A stretch of DNA of 12,309 nucleotides, from positions 1 through 12,309 of the forward strand of contig SLHK01000138.1 in the NCBI GenBank assembly GCA_007136165.1. The letters run 5' to 3'. The stretch is from Syntrophomonadaceae bacterium (GTDB taxonomy: Bacteria; Bacillota; Dethiobacteria; PWVN01). The notes under the pieces were generated by a model, which saw only the letters and a program-made list of their open reading frames with translations, searched no databases and was not told where the DNA came from. Below, piece after piece: positions 1 through 7,343 of this stretch. Position numbers and translations under genes: made by a program. The stretch's first letter is position 1. Each line of letters opens with the position of its first letter.

Positions 1-876
1 AAAAAGCTCAACCAGGTGGTCTTTGGCTGCTTCCCCGGGGCCCTGATGATGGCGGAGGAGTCCACGGCCTGGCCCCTGGTCAGCCAGCCCACCTATGTGG
101 GAGGGTTGGGGTTCAATTACAAATGGAATATGGGATGGATGAACGACACCCTTCAGTATATGCGGGAAGATCCCGTCAACCGCCCCCACCACCATAACTT
201 ATTGACCTTTTCTTTAACGTACGCATTCTCAGAAAATTTCCTTCTGCCCCTGTCCCACGATGAGGTGGTCCACGGCAAAAAATCCCTCGTAGACAAGATG
301 CCCGGAGATTACTGGCAGAAGTTTGCCGGCCTCAGGCTTCTTCACGGGTATATGATGACCCATCCCGGGAAAAAACTCCTCTTCATGGGAGGGGAGTTCG
401 GGCAGTTTGAGGAGTGGAACGAGGCCAAAGCCCTGGACTGGAACCTGCTGGATTTCCCCATGCACCGGCAGATGCACCGTTTCGTCCGGGATTTGAACCA
501 CGTGTACCGTGAGGAAAAATGCCTGTGGGAGCTGGACCACCAGCCCCAAGGCTTCTCCTGGATTGAGCCCCAGGCCCGCCATGAGAGTATTTATATCTAT
601 CTGCGTAAGGGGTTTGACCAGGATGACTTTGTGGCAGTCCTGCTGAATTTCACCCCCGCGGTGCATGAAGGCTACAGGATAGGCCTGCCCCGGGAGGGCA
701 CCTACATAGAGATATTCAACAGCGACCTGGCAGAATACGGGGGTTCCGGGAAAAGAAACGCCCGGGTTGAGGCGGAACCGCTCCCCTGGCAAAACCAACC
801 CTGCAGCGGGACCCTGGTGGTCCCCCCGCTGGCTGTGGTTATTTTAAAGCTCAAGAGAAAAGGAGGGAAGGCATGA
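1..876 (+). CDS. glgB: 1,4-alpha-glucan branching enzyme GlgB, C-terminal part (5' end outside window)
   Basis: Glycogen branching enzyme (GH13): it cuts an alpha-1,4 chain and re-attaches the piece by an alpha-1,6 bond. The reading frame is open from base 1, so the gene enters from outside. The 291 visible residues are a bit under half of a typical 630-730 aa protein. Visible family motifs are AEEST (codons from about 52), which holds the general acid/base Glu; the GGLGFNYKWNMGWMNDTL block; and LSHDEVVHGK with the transition-state Asp at 259-261. The nucleophile Asp lies upstream of the window. The beta-sandwich C-domain runs to the end. GTG at 16 is an internal Val, not a start. The stop overlaps the glgC start as ATGA (873-876), which suggests translational coupling. 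Identification is very secure. Confidence 0.97.
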   Translation, partial: KKLNQVVFGCFPGALMMAEESTAWPLVSQPTYVGGLGFNYKWNMGWMNDTLQYMREDPVNRPHHHNLLTFSLTYAFSENFLLPLSHDEVVHGKKSLVDKMPGDYWQKFAGLRLLHGYMMTHPGKKLLFMGGEFGQFEEWNEAKALDWNLLDFPMHRQMHRFVRDLNHVYREEKCLWELDHQPQGFSWIEPQARHESIYIYLRKGFDQDDFVAVLLNFTPAVHEGYRIGLPREGTYIEIFNSDLAEYGGSGKRNARVEAEPLPWQNQPCSGTLVVPPLAVVILKLKRKGGKA

Positions 877-2057
877 TACAGAGGAAGGAATGCGTAGCCA
901 TGCTTCTGGCAGGAGGAGAAGGCAGAAGGTTGGGGATTCTCACCAAAAAACTGGCCAAACCCGCCATACCCTTCGGCGGCAAGTACCGGATTATCGATTT
1001 TACCCTGAGCAACTGCACAAACTCCGGTATTGACACGGTAGGTGTCCTGACCCAGTACCAACCCCTGGTCTTGAACGCTCATATCGGGATCGGCATCCCC
1101 TGGGACCTGGACAGGAAAAACGGGGGTGTCAGCCTTCTTTCCCCTTTTGCGGAAAAGGGAGGGGGGCGGTGGTACAAGGGCACCGCCAATGCCATCTACC
1201 AGAATATCTGCTTCATTGAGCAGTATGACCCGGAATATCTGCTGGTTATCTCGGGAGACCATATTTACAAAATGGATTATTCGGCCCTGCTCTCCTACCA
1301 CAAAGAGCGAAACTCCGAGGCCACCATCGCCGTCATCCAGGTCCCCTGGGAAGAGGCCAGCCGTTTCGGCATATTGAGCGTGGGCTTTGAGGGGAAAATC
1401 ATCCAATTTGAAGAAAAGCCCCCCAAACCTAAAAGCAACCTGGTATCCATGGGAGTTTACATGTTCAACTGGCCGATTCTGCGGGAATACCTGAAGAAGG
1501 ACGAGCGGGATAAAGGGTCCAGCAACGACTTCGGCAAGGATGTCATTCCCATGATGCTGCGGGAGGGCCGGCGCCTTTTTGCCTACCCCTTTCAAGGCTA
1601 CTGGAAAGATGTGGGTACCATCGAGAGCCTGTGGCAGAGCAGTATGGATCTCCTGGTGGAGGAGCCGGAACTTAACCTCTTCGACCGGGAATGGCGCATT
1701 TACAGCGTAAGCCCCAACCATCCCCCCCAGTACCTGGCACCCGGGGCCAGGGCCCGCCGCTCCCTGATAAACGAGGGGTGCGTAATTTACGGGGAGGTGG
1801 AAAACTCCATCCTCTTCCACGGGGTATATGTGGGGCCTGGTTCGGTGGTTAAGGACTCGGTGATCCTGGCCAATGCCAAAATCGGAGAGGGTGTGCAGGT
1901 GGAAAAGGCCATCATCGGCGAGGAAACGGTGGTGGGGGATAACTGCCGCATCGGATTTGACAACGGGGGCAGCGGCGGTAAGCCTGCCGATATCACCCTG
2001 GTTGAGGAGCATTCCCTAATACCGGGCAATATGATTATCAGGAGTATCAGCCGGTGA
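873..2057 (+). CDS. glgC: Glucose-1-phosphate adenylyltransferase, catalytic subunit GlgC
   Basis: Makes ADP-glucose and PPi from ATP and glucose-1-phosphate, the committed step of bacterial glycogen synthesis. It has 394 aa, normal for the family. The nucleotidyltransferase domain carries the glycine-rich GGEGRRL loop (residues 14-20), PFGGKYRIIDF, YKGTANAIYQN, SGDHIYKMDY with catalytic Asp129 (equivalent to E. coli D142), and FEEKP with Lys182 (equivalent to the glucose-1-phosphate-binding K195). From about residue 290 there is a C-terminal left-handed beta-helix of hexapeptide repeats (INEGCVIYGEVENSILF and following). The ATG is supported by AGGAGGG at 861-867 and the 4-bp overlap with the glgB stop. 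All catalytic motifs are present, in contrast to the next gene, so this is the active subunit of a likely GlgC-GlgD heterotetramer. Confidence 0.98.
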   Translation: MIQRKECVAMLLAGGEGRRLGILTKKLAKPAIPFGGKYRIIDFTLSNCTNSGIDTVGVLTQYQPLVLNAHIGIGIPWDLDRKNGGVSLLSPFAEKGGGRWYKGTANAIYQNICFIEQYDPEYLLVISGDHIYKMDYSALLSYHKERNSEATIAVIQVPWEEASRFGILSVGFEGKIIQFEEKPPKPKSNLVSMGVYMFNWPILREYLKKDERDKGSSNDFGKDVIPMMLREGRRLFAYPFQGYWKDVGTIESLWQSSMDLLVEEPELNLFDREWRIYSVSPNHPPQYLAPGARARRSLINEGCVIYGEVENSILFHGVYVGPGSVVKDSVILANAKIGEGVQVEKAIIGEETVVGDNCRIGFDNGGSGGKPADITLVEEHSLIPGNMIIRSISR

Positions 2058-2085
2058 CGGCGTTTAAGAGAAAGGAGGGCCGGCC

Positions 2086-3216
2086 ATGAAACATGTTATG
2101 GGCGTCATAAACCTGAGTGAAAAGGACGGGTGTTACGACCTGCAGGAACTCACCCGCCAGCGCTGTATTGCTTCCATTCCCTTCGGCGGGCGCTACCGTA
2201 TAATTGACTTTGTCCTCTCCAACATGGTCAATTCCGGCATCAACAACGTGGGCATCTTTACCCTGAACAAATACCGCTCCCTCCTGGACCATTTAGGGTC
2301 CGGCAAGGTCTGGGACCTGCACAGAAAAAAGGACGGCCTTTTCATCCTTCCCCCCATGGAGCCCTGCGCCGCGGAAGGCCCCCGGGGCGATATGGGGTAC
2401 CTTTATGAACATATAGACTACTTGAGAAACAGTTCCCAGAAAACAGTGGTATATGCGGGAGGGAATATGATTTTCAATACGGACTTTCGGGAGGCCGTCA
2501 GCTTTCACCGGGAAATGCAAGCGGATATTACCGTTCTCTACAAGGATATGGGGATGGGCGGGGAAGATTTGTCCCGCTACAAAAAAGTAGCCCTGGATGA
2601 CGACGCCCGGGTGGTGGCCATGGAGGCGGAACCGGGACAGATGAAATGCAGCAGGATATTCATGGACATCATAATAGTGGGGAAACCCCTGCTCCTGGAC
2701 CTGATCACCGATTGCTTCAAAGGAGAGGGCCGGCGGATGTGCAGCCTGGTCAATGACGGGATTGTGCCCAACTTGTCGTCGCTAAAAATTTTTGGTTTCC
2801 CCCACCGGGGATATCTGGCCGCCATTGATTCCCTGTCCTGCTACTACCGGCACAGCATGGGGCTCTTACAGCCCGAGGTTTCCCGGGAGCTCTTCTTCAA
2901 CCCCGGTTTTATCTATACCAAGTCCAACGACGAACCCCCCGCCAGGTACGGGGAGGATGCCCTGGTGCAAAACTCCCTGGTGGCCAACGGCTGCCATATT
3001 GAGGGAGAGGTGCAAAACAGCATCCTCTTCAGGGGGGTCCGGGTCCACAGGGGGGCTACCGTTAAGGACAGCATTGTCATGCAAAAGTGCCTCATCGAGG
3101 AGGGTGCCTCCCTGGATACCGTGATTTTAGACAAAGAAGCCTGCATCAGCCGAGGCCGGGAGCTTAAGGGAAGCAGGGAGAACCCCATGGTGGTAGGAAA
3201 AAGAGCAAAAATGTAA
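2086..3216 (+). CDS. glgD: GlgD, non-catalytic/regulatory ADP-glucose pyrophosphorylase subunit
   Basis: Paralogue of GlgC (376 aa) of the Firmicute GlgD type, which assembles with GlgC and raises or tunes its activity. It keeps the fold markers PFGGRYRIIDF, LSNMVNSGINNVGI and DHLGSGKVWDL and the C-terminal beta-helix (EGEVQNSILFRGV). The catalytic signatures are altered. The GGxGxRL nucleotide loop is replaced by INLSEKDG; GlgC SGDH (Asp129) becomes AGGN (residues 124-127); and GlgC FEEKP (Lys182) becomes MEAEP (Glu182). On its own it should therefore be inactive or nearly so (inference from the missing residues and the known family). The start is set by AAAGGAGGG at 2071-2079, six bases before the ATG. 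It lies 28 bp after glgC in the same operon. Confidence 0.95.
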   Translation: MKHVMGVINLSEKDGCYDLQELTRQRCIASIPFGGRYRIIDFVLSNMVNSGINNVGIFTLNKYRSLLDHLGSGKVWDLHRKKDGLFILPPMEPCAAEGPRGDMGYLYEHIDYLRNSSQKTVVYAGGNMIFNTDFREAVSFHREMQADITVLYKDMGMGGEDLSRYKKVALDDDARVVAMEAEPGQMKCSRIFMDIIIVGKPLLLDLITDCFKGEGRRMCSLVNDGIVPNLSSLKIFGFPHRGYLAAIDSLSCYYRHSMGLLQPEVSRELFFNPGFIYTKSNDEPPARYGEDALVQNSLVANGCHIEGEVQNSILFRGVRVHRGATVKDSIVMQKCLIEEGASLDTVILDKEACISRGRELKGSRENPMVVGKRAKM

Positions 3217-3231
3217 GGGGGCCTTAAGAAG

Positions 3232-4668
3232 ATGCATGTTCTTTTCATAGCCTCGGAAGGGAGCCCCTTCGTCAAGACAGGAGGGCTGGCCGATGTCATC
3301 GGTTCGCTGCCGGCGGCCCTGGCCCGGAAGGGTGTTAAGGCCGCTGTCATGCTGCCCGATTACGGGGACATAGCTCCGGAATTCAAAAGACAGATGCAGC
3401 CCGTCAAGGATATGGTGGTTTCCGTGGGCCGGCGCCGCCGGGAGGCCACCCTGAAAAAGCTGTCCCGAAACGGTCGTACCTTCTACTTTATTCACAATGA
3501 CAGCTACTTCGGAAGAAAGGGCCTGTACGGGTTCCCCGATGAGGCAGAGCGCTTCGCCTTCTACTGCCGGGCTGTCCTGGAGGGCCTTCCCCACCTGGAG
3601 CAGGCCCCCCGGATCCTTCACTGCCATGACTGGCAGACGGGCATGGTAAACCTTTACCTGCAAAAACGAAGGGAAATCCCTTTTTACAGGGATTTAAAGA
3701 CCGTCTTTACCATCCACAACCTGCGCTACCAGGGCATATTCCCCCGGGAGGTCCTGGAAAATGTGCTGGGGCTCGGCCCGGAGGAGTTCACCCCGGAAGG
3801 GCTGGAGTTTTACGGGCAGGTCAACTACCTGAAAGGCGGCCTGAATTATGCGGACCTTTTGACCACCGTCAGCCGGACCTATGCCAAGGAAATCCTGACG
3901 CCCGCCTTCGGTGAAAACCTGGACGGGGTCCTGCGCAGCAGGCGGGAGGTTCTTTTCGGGGTAGTTAACGGCATCGATTACCATGACTACAATCCCCTTA
4001 CCGATCCCGCCCTGCCCGTCAACTACAGAAGTTCCCTGGAGAAAAAACGCCGCAACAAAGAGGCTCTGCAGGAACTCCTGGGCCTTCCTGTTGACGGGGA
4101 TGTGCCCCTTCTGGCTGTCATATCCCGCCTGGTGCGGGAGAAGGTGGACATTTTAATCCAGGCCCTGCCCGGGCTTTTGTCCCACCACCTGCAGCTGGTG
4201 GTTTTGGGTACGGGGGATGAGGGCTGCAGCGGCTATTTCCGGCATCACGCCAAAGAGCACAGGCAGAAAATGGCCGTCCGCCTGGCCTTCGATGAGAAGC
4301 TGGCCCGAAAAATCTACGCCGCCTCCGACATTTTTCTCATGCCCTCCCTTTTCGAGCCCTGCGGCCTCAGCCAGCTCATCGCCATGCGCTACGGCAGCAT
4401 TCCCGTGGTACGGCAGACGGGGGGGCTCAAGGACACGGTGACCCCCTACAACCCGCAAACAGGGGAAGGCAACGGTTTTTCTTTCCCGGGGCGTGACAGC
4501 GGCGCCTTTCTTAAAGCCGTAGAGGATGCCGTAAGCCTGTACCGGGATAAAAAAGCCTGGCCCCGGCTGGTGAAGAATGCCGTGGGGTCTGATTTTAGCT
4601 GGAGCAAATCTGCCGGGGAATACATTTCCCTGTACAGAGGCCTGCCGGCCAAAAAGAGGGGGAAATAA
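3232..4668 (+). CDS. glgA: Glycogen synthase GlgA (GT5)
   Basis: ADP-glucose:alpha-1,4-glucan glucosyltransferase, which extends the glycogen chain. It has 478 aa, the normal size for GT5. The N-terminal Rossmann domain begins with KTGGLADV, containing the ADP-glucose-binding Lys15, followed by HCHDWQTG and FTIHNLRYQG. The C-terminal GT-B domain carries ISRLVREK (Arg299, Lys304), LMPSLFEPCGLSQL with Glu375 of the EPCGL motif, and VVRQTGGLKDTV. The usual KGLD after the binding Lys reads KVD here, one residue short. AAGGGGG at 3215-3221, overlapping the glgD stop, is the likely ribosome binding site. The stop TAA shares its last base with the ATG of glgP. Identification is secure. Confidence 0.97.
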   Translation: MHVLFIASEGSPFVKTGGLADVIGSLPAALARKGVKAAVMLPDYGDIAPEFKRQMQPVKDMVVSVGRRRREATLKKLSRNGRTFYFIHNDSYFGRKGLYGFPDEAERFAFYCRAVLEGLPHLEQAPRILHCHDWQTGMVNLYLQKRREIPFYRDLKTVFTIHNLRYQGIFPREVLENVLGLGPEEFTPEGLEFYGQVNYLKGGLNYADLLTTVSRTYAKEILTPAFGENLDGVLRSRREVLFGVVNGIDYHDYNPLTDPALPVNYRSSLEKKRRNKEALQELLGLPVDGDVPLLAVISRLVREKVDILIQALPGLLSHHLQLVVLGTGDEGCSGYFRHHAKEHRQKMAVRLAFDEKLARKIYAASDIFLMPSLFEPCGLSQLIAMRYGSIPVVRQTGGLKDTVTPYNPQTGEGNGFSFPGRDSGAFLKAVEDAVSLYRDKKAWPRLVKNAVGSDFSWSKSAGEYISLYRGLPAKKRGK

Positions 4669-7100
4669 TGTTTACAGACAAGGAAACCTTCAAAAGTTAC
4701 TTTGAGGAAAGATTTGAGAAAATCCACGGGAAAAGCGTGGACGAAGCCACTCCCATGGATTTGTACAAAACCCTGGGGAACATGATTAGGGAATTTGCCA
4801 GCAAGGACTGGATCAAGACCAACAAGAAGTACCAGGAGAAGGGGGTCAAACAGGTCTATTACCTGTCTATGGAGTTTCTCCTGGGACGCCTTCTGGGCAG
4901 CAATCTCCTGAACCTGGGCATCAGGGATGTGGTGGAGGCAGGGTTAAAGGATTTGGGTTTTAACCTGGATGAGATTGAAGAGCAGGAACCCGATGCGGGC
5001 CTGGGAAATGGGGGCCTGGGCCGCCTGGCCGCCTGTTTCCTTGACTCTTTGGCCTCCATGAACCTGCCGGGCCACGGCGGCGGCATCCGCTACAAATACG
5101 GCCTCTTCGAGCAGAAGATTGTCAACGGGTACCAGGTGGAGCTTCCCGAATACTGGTTGAAGGAAGGGAATGTCTGGGAGATCCGCAAGTCCGACAAGGC
5201 GGAGGAAGTCCGCTTTGGCGGCCATGTGGACGTCCACGAGCGGGAAGGGCGGCTTGTTTTTGACCACCAGGGATATGAGCCCGTCCTGGCTGTCCCCTAT
5301 GACACCCCGGTGGTGGGTTACGAGAACAGGCGGGTCAACACCCTGCGCCTCTGGAACGCCGAGTCGGCCCTGGATGAATTGGACTGCCATTCTTTGAACC
5401 TGGGCTGCTACAGCAGGATTGTGGAATACAAACATTTTCTTGAGTCCATCTCCGAGTTTCTCTACCCCGACGATTCCCACTACGAAGGGCGGGTTCTGCG
5501 CCTCAAGCAGCAGTATTTTTTGGTATCCGCCACCGTCCAGAGCCTGGTACGCCGCTACAAGAAAAAACACGGCAGCATCCAGAACTTCCATGAAAAAATC
5601 GGCATACACATCAATGATACCCACCCCACCCTGGCCATCCCGGAACTCATGCGGGTCCTGATGGACCAGGAGGGGTTGAACTGGGAAGATGCCTGGCGCA
5701 TCACCACCAGCACCATCTCCTACACCAACCATACCACCCTGGCGGAGGCCCTGGAGAAATGGCCCGTTGAACTCTTCAAAACCCTGCTGCCCCGCATCTT
5801 CATGATCGTGGAGGAAATCAACGAGCGCTTCTCCCGGGAGCTCTGGCACCTGTACCCCGGCGACTGGGACAGGATATCCCGGATGGCCATAGTGGGGGAT
5901 GGGCAGGTCAGTATGGCCCACCTGGCCATTGTAGGAAGCCACAGCGTCAACGGTGTGGCCCATATCCATACCGAGATTCTCAAGACCCGGGAAATGCAGA
6001 ACTTCTACCAGGTTTACCCCCACAAGTTCAATAACAAGACCAACGGCATCACCCACCGGCGGTGGCTTTTGAAGGCCAACCCCAGGCTGGCGGGCCTCGT
6101 TACGGAAGCCATCGGCCCCGGCTGGATACGGCACCCCGAGGACCTGGCAGGCCTCTTAAAGTATACCGGGGATAAAGCCTTTCAGGATAAAATTGCTGCC
6201 GTCAAAAGGGAAAACAAGGCAGCTCTGGCTGCCTTCATAAAGGAAAAGCAGGGGATTGAGGTAGACGTTAACTCCATCTTTGATGTCCAGATAAAGCGCC
6301 TCCACGCCTACAAACGTCAGGTGATGAACGCCCTCCATATCATGGAATTATACAAGAGGCTCAAAGAGGACCCGGATTTGGACATCAATCCCCGTACTTT
6401 TATCTTCGGGGCCAAAGCCTCCCCCAGCTATGACCTGGCCAAACGGGTTATCAAGCTCATCAATTCCCTGGCGGAAGTGGTGAACAAGGATAAGGAAATC
6501 AACCAGAAGCTGAAGGTGGTTTTCATGGAGAATTACCGGGTCTCCCTGGCGGAAATCATTATTCCGGCAGCAGAGGTGAGCCAGCAGATTTCTACCGCCA
6601 GCAAGGAGGCTTCGGGCACGGGCAACATGAAACTGATGCTGAATGGGGCCATCACCCTGGGAACCCTGGACGGGGCCAATGTCGAGATAATGGAAGAGGT
6701 GGGGAAAGAAAACATCTTCACCTTCGGCCTCACCTCCCGGGAAGTGCTGGATTTTTACCATTACGGCGGCTATTCTTCAAGGGAACTGTGCCAGGAGGAC
6801 ACCCGGCTGCGGACCCTGGTGGAGCAGCTGGTCAACGGCTTCTTCCCCGCCGCCCGGGAAGAATTTTACCCCATCTACGAGGCCCTGGTGGACTACAACG
6901 ACGAGTATTTTGTCCTGCGGGATTTCGCCGCCTATGCCAAAGCCCAGGAAGATGTGGACAAAGCCTACCGGGACCGGGACAGGTGGCTTAAGATGAGCAT
7001 CAACAACATGGCCCGGGCCGGACGGTTTTCCAGCGACCGCACCATTGGCGAGTACGGGGCCGGCATTTGGGATATTAGCCCCGTCTACAATTCCGACTGA
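4668..7100 (+). CDS. glgP: Glycogen/starch/alpha-glucan phosphorylase GlgP (GT35)
   Basis: Phosphorolyses terminal alpha-1,4 bonds of glycogen to glucose-1-phosphate, using pyridoxal phosphate. It has 810 aa, the length of classic GlgP/MalP proteins. Visible motifs are YYLSMEFLLGR, LGNGGLGRLAACFLDS, HINDTHPTLAIPELMR, and the PLP-lysine signature EASGTGNMKLMLNG with the Schiff-base Lys at residue 655 (codon 6630-6632), followed by TLGTLDGANVEI. The ATG at 4668 overlaps the glgA stop by one base (TAATG), with a purine-rich GAGGGGG just upstream, so coupled translation is likely. A degradative enzyme in the same transcription unit as the synthetic ones implies coordinated turnover. No clear terminator follows; a decayed GH13 fragment starts directly after the stop. 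Confidence 0.97.
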   Translation: MFTDKETFKSYFEERFEKIHGKSVDEATPMDLYKTLGNMIREFASKDWIKTNKKYQEKGVKQVYYLSMEFLLGRLLGSNLLNLGIRDVVEAGLKDLGFNLDEIEEQEPDAGLGNGGLGRLAACFLDSLASMNLPGHGGGIRYKYGLFEQKIVNGYQVELPEYWLKEGNVWEIRKSDKAEEVRFGGHVDVHEREGRLVFDHQGYEPVLAVPYDTPVVGYENRRVNTLRLWNAESALDELDCHSLNLGCYSRIVEYKHFLESISEFLYPDDSHYEGRVLRLKQQYFLVSATVQSLVRRYKKKHGSIQNFHEKIGIHINDTHPTLAIPELMRVLMDQEGLNWEDAWRITTSTISYTNHTTLAEALEKWPVELFKTLLPRIFMIVEEINERFSRELWHLYPGDWDRISRMAIVGDGQVSMAHLAIVGSHSVNGVAHIHTEILKTREMQNFYQVYPHKFNNKTNGITHRRWLLKANPRLAGLVTEAIGPGWIRHPEDLAGLLKYTGDKAFQDKIAAVKRENKAALAAFIKEKQGIEVDVNSIFDVQIKRLHAYKRQVMNALHIMELYKRLKEDPDLDINPRTFIFGAKASPSYDLAKRVIKLINSLAEVVNKDKEINQKLKVVFMENYRVSLAEIIIPAAEVSQQISTASKEASGTGNMKLMLNGAITLGTLDGANVEIMEEVGKENIFTFGLTSREVLDFYHYGGYSSRELCQEDTRLRTLVEQLVNGFFPAAREEFYPIYEALVDYNDEYFVLRDFAAYAKAQEDVDKAYRDRDRWLKMSINNMARAGRFSSDRTIGEYGAGIWDISPVYNSD

Positions 7101-7109
7101 AGGCTTTTT

Positions 7110-7343
7110 GTGGTCCCCTTAACCCACAACCCTCGCTGTACCGCATTTTCTGTTAGCGGGATCTACAGACAGAAGGACTACCCTGGGGCTTACGGCAGCG
7201 GCCCACGGGCGGCCCCGGAGGTTTTCCTCACCCTGGACCGGAAAGGGGAGTTTTTATCCCGCCCCGGCGCATATGAATCACCCGATTCTCCATACTATAA
7301 GGGGTACCGTTTTGAGAACTACCCGGATAGATACAAATACTAA
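7110..7343 (+). pseudogene. Remnant of the N-terminal half of a GH13 amylopullulanase-like module
   Basis: This stretch follows the glgP stop directly and is open for 77 codons from GTG 7110 to TAA 7341-7343, with no good ribosome binding site. From about 7237 it reads like part of the GH13 barrel of the neopullulanase/amylopullulanase group: RKGEF, then GAYESPDSPYY, then YRFENYPDRYKY. In the family this is followed by a Trp-Trp-Gly and then the catalytic regions. Here the reading stops, and the next recognisable family sequence (YGERRSYLLG, from 7345) is already past those regions and in the next frame. The conserved block normally preceding RKGEF (FNHTG, region I) is also missing. The first 40 or so codons may be leftovers of the N-terminal carbohydrate-binding domain, but that match is weak. 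Best read as a deletion-scarred fragment, not a small gene. Confidence 0.6.

Noticed and set aside
702..2012. 436-codon open frame on the minus strand across the glgB end and glgC
   Set aside because: It lies fully opposite well-supported glgB/glgC, has no recognisable protein family sequence, and is of the kind GC-rich genes commonly cast on the opposite strand.
4944..6134. 396-codon minus-strand open frame inside glgP
   Set aside because: Antisense shadow of a highly conserved phosphorylase; no family motif and no ribosome binding site context.
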